Part shown: positions 53,847-62,016 of the stretch, piece after piece
Position numbering within the stretch: the stretch's first letter is position 1
Layout: each line of letters starts with the position of its first letter
Assembly: GCF_017876655.1 (NCBI RefSeq)
Contig: NZ_JAGIOK010000001.1
Span: 1,612,001 to 1,676,000 of the forward strand
Direction: 5' to 3'
DNA from: Microbacterium imperiale
GTDB lineage: Bacteria > Actinomycetota > Actinomycetes > Actinomycetales > Microbacteriaceae
Length of the DNA: 64,000 bases
Translations under genes and position numbers: made by a program
The notes under the pieces: model-generated
Told to the model about the DNA's origin: nothing
The model's database searches: none
The model's input: the letters and a program-made list of their open reading frames with translations, nothing else

Positions 53847-54890
53847 ATGTCAGTGCCGTTGTGGGCGTGGTTCGCCGTCCTGGGGGTGATCCTGGTGATG
53901 CTCGCCGTCGACCTGGTCGCACACCGCAAAGCCCATGTGATCGGCGTGCGGGAAGCCGCCGCGTGGTCGATCGTGTGGATCGTGCTGGGCGTGAGCTTCG
54001 GTGTGCTCGTGTGGTCGCTGTGGGGCGCGGAATTCGGGCAGCAGTACTTCGCCGGCTACCTGATCGAGAAATCCCTCGCGGTGGACAACGTGTTCGTCTG
54101 GGCGATCATCTTCGCCGCGTTCGCCGTGCCCCGCGAGTACCAGCACCGGGTACTGTTCCTCGGCGTCCTGGGCGCCCTGATCTTCCGCGGCATCTTCATC
54201 GCCGCCGGCGCCGCACTGATCGAGAACTTCTCCTGGATCCTGTACGTGTTCGCCGCGTTCCTGATCTACACCGGATGGCGGATGTTCCGCTCCCGCAACG
54301 ACCACATTCACCCCGAGAAATCCAAGATCCTCAAGGCCTTCCGCCGGTTCGTGCCGATGACCGATGCCTACCACGGACAGAAGTTCCTTATCCGCAAAGC
54401 CGGAATCGTGGTGGCGACGCCGCTCTTGGCGGTGCTAGTCCTGGTGGAGATCACCGACATCATCTTCGCCGTCGACTCCATCCCCGCGATCTTCGCCGTC
54501 ACCTCCGAACCGTTCCTGGTGTTCACCGCCAACGCGTTCGCCGTCCTGGGGCTGAGGGCCATGTACTTCCTCCTCGCAGACCTCATCCACCGGTTCATCT
54601 ACCTCAAGGTCGGACTCGCGTTCGTCCTGATCTGGGTGGGCATCAAGATGCTCCTCCTGGACGTCCTTTACATCCCCACCACCATCAGCCTCGCCGTGGT
54701 GGCCACCATCATCACCGTCTCGATCGTCGCCAGCCTCCGCGCCACCCGCGGCCAAGGAAGGCGCGCGGTGGAAACCGAAGCGGCCGGGGCGTTCCGCCTC
54801 GCCACCGACGAGGAACTCGCCGCCGCGGAGCCGGTCTTCCGCCGCCGGGGCAGAGTGCGCGCAGATGGGAAGGTGAGTTCCGATGACTGA
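53847..54890 (+). CDS. terC: TerC-family membrane protein
   Basis: 347 residues from ATG 53847 with GGAGGT upstream (the ATG at 53811 lies in the riboswitch). Seven or more membrane helices with AGYLIEKSLAVDNVFVWAII, LVLVEITDIIFAVDSIPAI and DLIHRFIYLKVGLAFVLIWV, the TerC signature of acidic residues in helices. Family members export Mn2+ or load it onto exported proteins. Controlled by the manganese riboswitch. Confidence 0.95.
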   Translation: MSVPLWAWFAVLGVILVMLAVDLVAHRKAHVIGVREAAAWSIVWIVLGVSFGVLVWSLWGAEFGQQYFAGYLIEKSLAVDNVFVWAIIFAAFAVPREYQHRVLFLGVLGALIFRGIFIAAGAALIENFSWILYVFAAFLIYTGWRMFRSRNDHIHPEKSKILKAFRRFVPMTDAYHGQKFLIRKAGIVVATPLLAVLVLVEITDIIFAVDSIPAIFAVTSEPFLVFTANAFAVLGLRAMYFLLADLIHRFIYLKVGLAFVLIWVGIKMLLLDVLYIPTTISLAVVATIITVSIVASLRATRGQGRRAVETEAAGAFRLATDEELAAAEPVFRRRGRVRADGKVSSDD

Positions 54891-55176
54891 CCGTGACCCC
54901 TCGGCGGCCCTGGCCCCCGATTCCCAGCCGGTGAGGAGGGGCCGCCGAGGTTCGACGGTGGCAGTGGTTGTGTTGCCGCTGCTCGCGGTGACCGGGAGCC
55001 TCGTAGTCGCGTGGACTGTCGGTGTCGGCGACCGCTGCGGCGGACCTCTGCCGGGGTGCGGGAGCCTGCGCAACGCAGGAGACAATCCGGTTACCTTGCG
55101 TGAGGTCACCGATCAATCAGTGACCGAAGTTGTCGTCGCGGCGGGGCAGCGGGTCTTGCTAGGCCGTGTGGATTAA
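54883..55176 (+). CDS. Membrane protein truncated by IS copy 4
   Basis: 97 residues, ATGA-coupled to terC. Basic N-terminus, one membrane helix (VAVVVLPLLAVTGSLVVAWT), then a Cys-containing extracytoplasmic part (GDRCGGPLPGCGSLRNAG) that runs into the IS at 55162; the last five codons are IS sequence. The native protein was longer. Confidence 0.65.
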   Translation: MTDRDPSAALAPDSQPVRRGRRGSTVAVVVLPLLAVTGSLVVAWTVGVGDRCGGPLPGCGSLRNAGDNPVTLREVTDQSVTEVVVAAGQRVLLGRVD

Positions 55177-56050
55177 GTCGGTCTTGATCCAGATCAGCGT
55201 GGCGGCGAGGGCTATCGCGGCGCGGTAGGAGCGGGCTGTCTTGTCTGAGCGCATCGCGATGCCGCGCCATTGCTTGAGTTTGTTGAAGCAGCGCTCGACG
55301 ACGTTGCGTCCCTTGTAGCGCTCCTGCTGGGCTTCCCCGAAGTCGATGGGCCGGCCAGGCTTCCTGCGGCGGTGCGCGATCTGGTCGTCGCGTTCCGGGA
55401 TCGTCGCGGCGATCTTCCGCTCCCGCAGCCACGCCCTGTTCTTCTTCGACGGGTAGCCCTTGTCGGCGAGCACCCGATCCGGGCGCCGCCTCGGACGGCC
55501 GACAGCTCGAGGGACGTGGATCTGCTCGAGTGTGGCGGTCATCATCGTGGTGTCGTTGATGTTCGCGCCGGTGATCACCCAGCTCAGCGGACGTCCACGC
55601 CCGTCGCAGACGAGATGCACCTTGCTCGTCAACCCGCCACGGGAGCGGCCGATCCCGTGATCAGGCGGCTCTTCCCGCGGATTCTTGTGATTCGACACAG
55701 CCCCCTGTGTCGCGGCTGAGGGTCGCGCCGTGCTGGTGCACGCGCGCGATCGTCGAGTCGATCGACACCACCCAGTCGAGCTTGCCCGCCGCGTCCGACT
55801 GCTTCTGCACCTCGGCGAGCAGCTTCTCCCAGGTGCCGTCCTCGGCCCAGCGCGCGAACCGCTTGTAGATCGAGTTCCACTTCCCGAACCGCTCCGGCAC
55901 ATCCCGCCAGGGCGCCCCCGTGCGGTACTTCCAGGCCATGCCCTCGACCGCGAGACGATGATCCGTCCACGGCCGCGACCTGCCGACCGGCACCGGCATC
56001 AGCGGCTCCAGAACAGCCCACACCTCATCCGAGATCTCCTGACGCGTCAC
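55159..56050 (-). CDS. IS5-type transposase, copy 4
   Basis: Frame A from 56050 (TRQEISDEVWAVLEPLMPVP ... VVSIDSTIARVHQHGA) and frame B, shifted at the G-run of ACACAGGGGGC near 55706, to 55159 (NHKNPREEPPDHGIGRSRGG ... NVVERCFNKLKQWRGIAMRS). The TA duplication supplies the stop. Confidence 0.9.
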
Positions 56051-56100
56051 ACCATCGAGACTCGCCGATCCTGAGCCTGAACCTCTTGATCAACACGCCC
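55162..56100 (-). mobile_element. IS5-type insertion sequence, copy 4, complete
   Basis: 939 bases between GGCCGTGTGGATTAAG and the inverted GGGCGTGTTGATCAAG ends, flanked by TA at 55160 and 56101. Nearly identical to copy 3. It truncates the gene downstream of terC. Complete and probably active. Confidence 0.92.
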
Positions 56101-56170
56101 TAGGCAGCGCTCAGCACGTACGGGACCTTGAACACCCCCGCCGGAAACGATGGTCATCTCAAGGAGTCGT

Positions 56171-56209
56171 CGCATCCTCGGGAAGCCATCGTCTCGGGGC
56201 GAGGATGCG
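56171..56209. terminator. Hairpin
   Basis: CGCATCCTCG / CGAGGATGCG, perfect ten-base stem with a 19-base loop, in the gap between IS copy 4 and the next small gene. Confidence 0.4.
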
Positions 56210-56320
56210 TGTCGATCGGCGCGACCGTCGATGCAGAAGGCCCGATCTCCGCCTCCCGGATGAGACGGCCCCGCCTTCGGACGGAGGCTCGCGCCACCTC
56301 ACTTCGTTAGCGTGGACCTC

Positions 56321-56455
56321 ATGAACGATCTGCCGCTACTCTTGCTGCTGCTTATGCCAGGCCTCATCGGAACTGTCACTGCTGCGGTGCTTGCACCGAA
56401 GTTGAACCGGCAGTGGCGAGAGCGCAGAGAGGCCGCGGCGAGCCGGAACACCTGA
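56321..56455 (+). CDS. 44-residue membrane peptide
   Basis: MNDLPLLLLLLMPGLIGTVT then a basic amphipathic end (KLNRQWRERREAAASRN). One hydrophobic helix. Composition and the good start support a real small gene; function unknown. Confidence 0.45.
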   Translation: MNDLPLLLLLLMPGLIGTVTAAVLAPKLNRQWRERREAAASRNT

Positions 56456-56545
56456 TCCACCGTCCGGCTATGCCGCGAACGACGTTCTGCTCACGATTGT
56501 TCGCGGTGGCGCTGCCGAGTCAATCAAGCGTGCCATAAACGATCG

Positions 56546-56725
56546 TTATTGGTCGATCGGGTCCGCCGACATTGACGCTGCCGGTCCCGGGTGGTCGTCA
56601 GCTCGATCGACGCGCAGAAGGGTTAAGGCGATCAGGATTATGACGATCAGCGTCGAAGCCAAGACGATGATGACCCTGACCTGCGCAGGGTAGCGGAGTC
56701 GCGGCCGTCGCGAGGAGCGGCTCAT
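56546..56725 (-). CDS. 59-residue membrane protein
   Basis: MSRSSRRPRLRYPAQVRVII onward, one membrane helix (VIIVLASTLIVIILIALTLL) with a basic N-terminus. Its start overlaps the stop of the propeller lipoprotein (ATGA), so it is likely co-transcribed as the last gene of the copper cluster. Confidence 0.6.
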   Translation of the reverse strand: MSRSSRRPRLRYPAQVRVIIVLASTLIVIILIALTLLRVDRADDHPGPAASMSADPIDQ

Positions 56726-57561
56726 TGCGATGGGGCGATGATGGTGGTGGTCTCCGGGGTGATCTCGACGATGCCGCGCTCGTCGGCGACTATGAAGCGG
56801 CCATCGTCGGTGATGGTGAACGCTTGGGCGGCACCGCTGAGAGTGGCCCGGCGCTCCCAGGCCCCATCTGCTGCTTGCACCCACAGAGCATCGTCTGTTC
56901 CAATTCCCGCGATGGTGCCGTCAGGCTGAGGGGCAAGGCTATAGAGCAGTGGCGCTCCTTCGACGGCGGCAAACGTAGCGCCGCGATCGCTACTGCGAAG
57001 GAGGCCTTGTTCTGCTGCGGCGTAGATGCCTTCTTCCGTAGCTGCGAGGTCGACGGCGGATAGCGCGGCGCCGCTGAACCAGTTCCGGCCGTCGTCGGTG
57101 CTGACGAGCAGATCCGCATTGCTTGAGGCGAGTCCATAGAGCGTCCCGTCCGGCCCGGCGGTAAGCACATGGAAGTCGGCGCTTCCGGTGAGCGAGACCG
57201 GTGACCAAGTTTCGCCGAAGTCGTCGCTGCGGATGATTCCCAAGTTTGGCGCTCCGAGTTCCGACGGGGTCTGCGTTCCCGGATGGCCGGAGGCAAAGAA
57301 GGTCTCGCCGCGGAGCGTGAATCCCATCGCGTCCAGGTCCTCCCCCGCGATCGGGCCCGACATTTCTCCGTCGGGGGCGAGGGTGAGGATGCCGCCGTGG
57401 GTGGCCACGAACAGGTCCTCTCCTCGCGGGTCGGCGACTATGCCGTGAATGTGTTGAATCACTGGCAACGATGCGTCGCTGAGGGAAGGTCGCTCAGCTG
57501 CGCACCCGGTGATCGCGATCGCGGTGAGGGTGGTGACGGTCAGGGGCAGAAAACGGTTCAT
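56722..57561 (-). CDS. Beta-propeller (BNR-like) lipoprotein
   Basis: 279 residues. Lipobox AIAITGCAAE at the front. Repeats with Asp-box-like signatures: HIHGIVADPRGEDLFVATHG, IRSDDFGETWSPVS, VSTDDGRNWFSG and RSSDRGATFAAV. The fold is a sialidase-like propeller, and relatives accompany copper genes in Microbacteriaceae. Binding partner unknown. A degraded relative lies at 58354. Confidence 0.8.
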   Translation of the reverse strand: MNRFLPLTVTTLTAIAITGCAAERPSLSDASLPVIQHIHGIVADPRGEDLFVATHGGILTLAPDGEMSGPIAGEDLDAMGFTLRGETFFASGHPGTQTPSELGAPNLGIIRSDDFGETWSPVSLTGSADFHVLTAGPDGTLYGLASSNADLLVSTDDGRNWFSGAALSAVDLAATEEGIYAAAEQGLLRSSDRGATFAAVEGAPLLYSLAPQPDGTIAGIGTDDALWVQAADGAWERRATLSGAAQAFTITDDGRFIVADERGIVEITPETTTIIAPSQ

Positions 57562-57848
57562 GATCTTCCGGGTCGCGGGAGGGCGGACACCCCGATGAAG
57601 GGTTGCCGCCGGGGTATAGGTGAGCGGGAACGTGGTGTGTGCGCTAGATGATGGTTTGGCCAGGGCGATGCCGTCACTGTTCCGACCGTTGCCGACCTTT
57701 CCTTGGCCATGTAGATGGCGGTCATGACGTCTCCTGGTGGAGGGGGGAGCGGCGAGGTGACGGGACGGTCGATTGCGGCATCGACCGTCCCGTCAGCGAC
57801 CGCCATGGCGGGTTGTGCTTGCAGGGCGATTTGCGAACCTGGGCCGAC
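57562..57848. other. Gap between propeller lipoprotein and csp
   Basis: 287 bases. Contains a weak minus-strand frame (MTAIYMAKERSATVGTVTAS) without support; otherwise promoter or leader DNA. Confidence 0.35.
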
Positions 57849-58253
57849 TTAGAGAGCGGCGAGAAGGTCGGTGCATGCCTGCTCGCAGCGGCGGCAGGAT
57901 TCGGCGCACTCGCGGCAGTGCTCGTGCATGTCTGCGTGCTGTTCGCACTCGGCGGCACAGGACGCGCAGGCGGTGCGGCAGGCTTCGAGCAGGGCGCGAA
58001 CCGTCGCGACATCCGGTGTGGTTTGGCGGGAGAGCACTGCACCGGTGGCGGCGCAGATGTCTGCGCAGTCCGAGTTCTTCCGGATGCATGTAATGAGCTC
58101 GGCGACCATGTCTTCTCCGAGGCATGCGTCTGCGCAGGCGGTACATGCCTGCGCAGATTCGACGCACGCCTCGATACAGCGCAGAAGGGTCTCCTGTGCT
58201 TCGGCAAAGCCGACCTTCGGGTGGGTGGCGAGCATCTGATCTGCAACAGTCAT
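57849..58253 (-). CDS. csp: Csp-type copper storage protein
   Basis: 134 residues from MTVADQMLATHPKVGFAEAQ. 17 cysteines arranged along helices (CIEACVESAQACTACADACL, CRTCA-like and CAESCRRCEQACTDLL) as in the four-helix Csp1/Csp3 family (DUF326), which binds many Cu(I) ions inside the bundle. No signal peptide, so it is probably the cytosolic Csp3 type. Lies in a copper cluster. Confidence 0.92.
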   Translation of the reverse strand: MTVADQMLATHPKVGFAEAQETLLRCIEACVESAQACTACADACLGEDMVAELITCIRKNSDCADICAATGAVLSRQTTPDVATVRALLEACRTACASCAAECEQHADMHEHCRECAESCRRCEQACTDLLAAL

Positions 58254-58353
58254 GGGTGCTTTCCTTTCTTCAGGGACCTTCCCCGGCATGTGGTCACGCT
58301 AGAGCGAGGTCAAGGGTCGATGCAGGGGATTGAGGTCTTTCGGTAAATGGGGG

Positions 58354-58590
58354 CTAGGTGAAGGGCAGCAGGCTGAGTCCTGCTTTCGTCGGTGATGAAG
58401 ACGTGGCGCCACCGTCGCGGCTAGGGAGGAAGCTGTCACCGTCAGGTGCGGGCACGATCGCGTGAGCGTACAGCATCGCTGTGTCAGCCTGATCGCCGCC
58501 GACCGAAGGTGGTTCGGCCGCGGTGCAGCCGGTGAGGGGCATGCCGGTGGGCGCGACAAAGCTCGCCGTCGCGCGCAGGTAGGTACGCAT
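58354..58590 (-). pseudogene. Remnant of a second propeller lipoprotein
   Basis: The frame has a lipobox-like PTGMPLTGCTAAEPPS then YAHAIVPAPDGDSFLPSRDG, matching ITGCAAERPS and IHGIVADPRGEDLFVATHG at the start of the 56722 gene. It stops after 78 residues, with no propeller repeats. Confidence 0.5.
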
Positions 58591-58608
58591 CCCGCACCAC
58601 TTTCGATT

Positions 58609-58649
58609 CCACCGGTGAGGACGCCCTCCGGGGGCGTCCTCACCGGTGG
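58609..58649 (-). terminator. Long hairpin terminator
   Basis: 18-base perfect stem (CCACCGGTGAGGACGCCC and its complement) with a five-base loop, eight bases beyond the DUF305 stop. Likely ends the leftward transcript from the copper ATPases. Confidence 0.75.
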
Positions 58650-58656
58650 GGTGCGT

Positions 58657-59271
58657 TTAGAGCTGCGCGAGCAGTTCCTGCATCTGGGCGATCTCAGCGG
58701 TCTGGGTGTCGACGATGGTCTGCGCCATCTCGACCGCGTCAGGGTTCTGGCCGTTGTCGACTTCGTCTTGGGCCATCTCGATCGCGCCTTCGTGGTGCAT
58801 CGTCATCTGCTCGAGGAACAGCCGGGACGCCTCGGCGCCGGTGGCGGCTTCTAGCGCGGCCATGTCGTCCTCGCTCATCATGCCGCCGCCGTGGTCCATG
58901 CCCTCCATGCTGTCCATATCGGGCATGTCGGCGCCCCACTCGTCCAGCCAGGACTGCAGCTGGTCGATCTCGGGCTGCTGGGCGGCCTTGATGTCGGAGG
59001 CCAGGGTGAGCACGCCCGGGTCGATGCCTTCCTTGTTCAGGATCATGTCGGCCATCTCGACGGCCTGCTGATGGTGCGGGATCATCATCTGCGCGAACAT
59101 CACATCCGCGTCGTTGAAGTCCGCCGTCACCGTGGACGATGAGGACGGGGACGAGCTGCTGCCGTGGTCCATGCCGGGCATGGATTGCGAGCCGGAGCCG
59201 TCGGCGCAGCCAGCAAGGGCGAGGGCGGCGGCGAGGGTGAGCGCAGCGGCCGCTGCGGTACGAATTTTCAT
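58657..59271 (-). CDS. DUF305 lipoprotein
   Basis: 204 residues from MKIRTAAAAALTLAAALALA. Lipobox ALAGCADG; Met/His-rich motifs MMIPHHQQAVEMADMI and MTMHHEGAIEMAQDEV, the DUF305 core, and a Met/Asp-rich linker (MPDMDSMEGMDHGGGM). The Met/His motifs suggest periplasm-side copper binding. Confidence 0.9.
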   Translation of the reverse strand: MKIRTAAAAALTLAAALALAGCADGSGSQSMPGMDHGSSSSPSSSSTVTADFNDADVMFAQMMIPHHQQAVEMADMILNKEGIDPGVLTLASDIKAAQQPEIDQLQSWLDEWGADMPDMDSMEGMDHGGGMMSEDDMAALEAATGAEASRLFLEQMTMHHEGAIEMAQDEVDNGQNPDAVEMAQTIVDTQTAEIAQMQELLAQL

Positions 59272-59368
59272 CAGAGTTCTCCAAATACAGGGGGGGTACG
59301 TGAACGAGCACCGGTCAGATCGACGGGTGGGTGAGGTCCGGCCGGCAGGGTGCGCCGGCTCGGCCGTA

Positions 59369-59800
59369 TCACGTACGGCTGATGCAGAGAACGGTGAGAG
59401 AGGGCGGCCGCAGTCTCGGCCCACCGGGAAGCGCGGCGCTGAGTGGCTGCGGGCGCGGCAGGAGCGACAACGGCACTTTGCTCGGGCGGAGTCGGCCCAG
59501 CAGCAGCACGGTGGCTAGGAGAGCCAGCACACACGCCATCGCGAGCATGTCTGAGTGGCCTGAACCGCAGTCCGCGCACGGCTCGCCCGTCGCGGTGCTG
59601 CCGGAGTGGTGGTCCTCAGGGGTGGCACTGGCGGTGGCGACGGTGGTTTGGTGGCCGGTGTCGGCGGCGGTGTGGGTGTTGAGGGAGTGCATGGCCAACA
59701 GGCCGACGATGACCGCGGCGGTCACTGCGATGAGCAGCAGAAGGGTGCGCGCCATCGACCGTCCGGCGTGGAGCCGTTCCGTCAGTGCGATCAGCGACAT
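59369..59800 (-). CDS. DUF6153 membrane protein
   Basis: 143 residues from MSLIALTERLHAGRSMARTL. Two membrane helices (LLLIAVTAAVIVGLLAMHSL, DMLAMACVLALLATVLLLGR) flank a His/Cys-containing loop (EDHHSG, CADCGSGHSD). Found beside copper ATPases in related bacteria; function unknown. Confidence 0.78.
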   Translation of the reverse strand: MSLIALTERLHAGRSMARTLLLLIAVTAAVIVGLLAMHSLNTHTAADTGHQTTVATASATPEDHHSGSTATGEPCADCGSGHSDMLAMACVLALLATVLLLGRLRPSKVPLSLLPRPQPLSAALPGGPRLRPPSLTVLCISRT

Positions 59801-59833
59801 GTCACTCCCTCCTTCCACGGTACGACACTCCTG

Positions 59834-61975
59834 TCAGTGGTCGGTAACCGCGTCCGGGCTGAGGTTGAGGCGCCGCAGCAGTTGAGCGTTGAGGGCCACG
59901 ACGATGGTGGACAGCGACATCAGGATCGCGCCGACAGACATGGGCAGGACGAACCCGATGGGAGCGAGTACCCCGGCGGCCAGCGGGACGGAGATGAGGT
60001 TGTACCCGGCGGCCCACCACAGGTTCTGCTTCATCTTGCGGTAGCTGGCTCGGGACAGTTCGATCACCGACAGCACGGAGCGGGGGTCGTCGCTGGCGAG
60101 GATGACACCGGCGGACGCGATCGCCACATCGGTGCCGGCGCCGATAGCGGTGCCGACGTCGGCTTGCGCGAGGGCCGGTGCGTCGTTGACCCCGTCACCG
60201 ACCATGGCGACCTTGCGGCCTTCGCTTTGAAGCTCCTTCACCTTGGACGCCTTGTCTTCGGGGCGGACCCCGGCGAAGAACCGGTCGATACCGAGGTCGG
60301 CGGCGACCGATGCGGCGACGGCTTCGGCGTCTCCGGTGATCATGACCACCTGCACGCCCCGCTGATGTAGCGCGTCGACGGCGTTGCGGGACTCGGGACG
60401 GATCTCGTCCGCCAAGCGCAGCGCCCCCGCGACCTGCCCGTCGACGAGCACGTGCAGGATGATCGCGCCCTCCTTGCGCCACTCGTCCGCGACCGGCAGT
60501 TCGGCTGCGTCTTCCTGGTCGAGCATGTGGGGGCCGCCGACCTGGATGGTGCGGCCGGTCACCCGCGCACGGACACCGACGGCCGGTGAGGACTCGAAGT
60601 CGCTGGCGGTGGGGACGGTGAGCTGCTTCTCCTGCGCGGCGTTCACGATCGCCCGAGCCAGGGGGTGTTCCGAGTCCGCTTCGGCGGCCGCGGCCCACGA
60701 CAGAAGCTCGTCTCCGTCGATGCCGGCGGCCGGGGCGACCGAGGTGACGGCGGGGGTGCCTTTGGTGAGGGTGCCGGTCTTGTCGAACAGGACCGTGTCG
60801 ACGGTGCGCATGCTCTCCAGCGCGAGGCGGTCCTTGATCAGCACGCCGCCGCGGGCGGCGCGCTCAGTGGCGATGGACACCACCAGCGGGATGGCCAGAC
60901 CCAAGGCGTGCGGGCAGGCGATGACGAGCACGGTGATGGTGCGGATGACCGCTTGATCGGGGAACCCGACCAGGGTCCAGACTGCGGCGGTGACCGCGGC
61001 CGCCCCGAGAGCGAACCAGAACAACCACCCCGCGGCACGGTCCGCGAGTCGTTGCGCGCGGGATGAGGAGTTCTGCGCTTCGGTGACGAGCTTCTGGATG
61101 CCGGCGAGAGCGGTGTCCTGTCCGACCGCGGTGATTTCCACCCTGACCCCGGAGTCGGTGGCGACGGTGCCGGCGATGACCTGGTCGCCGTCGCTGCGGC
61201 GGACCGGGCGGGATTCGCCGGTGATCATGGACTCGTCCATGCTGGCCGAGCCCTGCACGATCCGGCCATCTGCGGGTACCCGTCCACCGGGGCGGACAAC
61301 GACGACGTCTCCGACCTGCAGGTCGGCGGGGGCGACGGTGACGGTGGTGTCCCCCTCGACTTTCTCGGCCTCGTCGGGCAGGAGCGCGGCGAGGGAGTCC
61401 AGGGCGGAGGTGGTCTGGGCGAGGGATCGCATCTCGATCCAGTGCCCGAGGAGCATGATGACGATCAGCAGCGCCAGCTCCCACCAGAAGTCCAGCTCGT
61501 GGTGCAGTAGCCCGATGCTTGCACCCCATGAGGCGAGGAACGCGACGGTGATCGCGAGGGCGATGAGGAGCATCATGCCGGGTTTGCGGGCGCGCAGTTC
61601 GCTGACGGCGCCGGTAAGGAACGGGGCGCCGCCCCACACGTACATGACGGTGCCGAGGATTGGGGACACCCATCCGACCCACGCCGCGTCCGGCAGCGGG
61701 TATCCGATCAGCATCGAGAACATCGTGGAGAACCCCACGACGGGCACCGCGAGGATCAGCATGATCCAGAACAGCCGTCGGAACCGGGCAACGTGGTCTC
61801 CGTGTCCGGCGTGCCCGCCGTGGTCAGCATGACCGTGCCCGGAATGACCCGCGGCGGGCGCCCGGTCGTCTTCGCTGCGCGGGTGACTCATCACTGCGTG
61901 ATCGTGTTGGGTGGCAGTCGCCGGGGCGTGGTGGTCTGGGTGATCGGAGTGGTTGTGGTGGTCGTGCTGGCTCAT
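59834..61975 (-). CDS. copB: CPH-type heavy-metal ATPase (CopB-like)
   Basis: 713 residues. His-rich N-terminus (HDHHNHSDHPDHH, HSGHGHADHGGHAGHGDH), actuator DESMITGESRPV, metal site VIACPHALGLAIPLV, phosphorylation site LFDKTGTLTKGTPAV and [16 protein letters not shown]. The CPH motif and His-rich tail define P1B-3 ATPases, which export copper. Upstream of DUF6153 with a 33-base gap. Confidence 0.95.
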   Translation of the reverse strand: MSQHDHHNHSDHPDHHAPATATQHDHAVMSHPRSEDDRAPAAGHSGHGHADHGGHAGHGDHVARFRRLFWIMLILAVPVVGFSTMFSMLIGYPLPDAAWVGWVSPILGTVMYVWGGAPFLTGAVSELRARKPGMMLLIALAITVAFLASWGASIGLLHHELDFWWELALLIVIMLLGHWIEMRSLAQTTSALDSLAALLPDEAEKVEGDTTVTVAPADLQVGDVVVVRPGGRVPADGRIVQGSASMDESMITGESRPVRRSDGDQVIAGTVATDSGVRVEITAVGQDTALAGIQKLVTEAQNSSSRAQRLADRAAGWLFWFALGAAAVTAAVWTLVGFPDQAVIRTITVLVIACPHALGLAIPLVVSIATERAARGGVLIKDRLALESMRTVDTVLFDKTGTLTKGTPAVTSVAPAAGIDGDELLSWAAAAEADSEHPLARAIVNAAQEKQLTVPTASDFESSPAVGVRARVTGRTIQVGGPHMLDQEDAAELPVADEWRKEGAIILHVLVDGQVAGALRLADEIRPESRNAVDALHQRGVQVVMITGDAEAVAASVAADLGIDRFFAGVRPEDKASKVKELQSEGRKVAMVGDGVNDAPALAQADVGTAIGAGTDVAIASAGVILASDDPRSVLSVIELSRASYRKMKQNLWWAAGYNLISVPLAAGVLAPIGFVLPMSVGAILMSLSTIVVALNAQLLRRLNLSPDAVTDH

Positions 61976-62016
61976 TGAAGCCTCCTTCGCTGGGTGCGCC
62001 GGTGCGGCGGCACGGG

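Noticed and set aside
57558..57806. 82-residue minus-strand frame before csp
   Set aside because: No ribosome site, low-complexity composition; not enough support to call.
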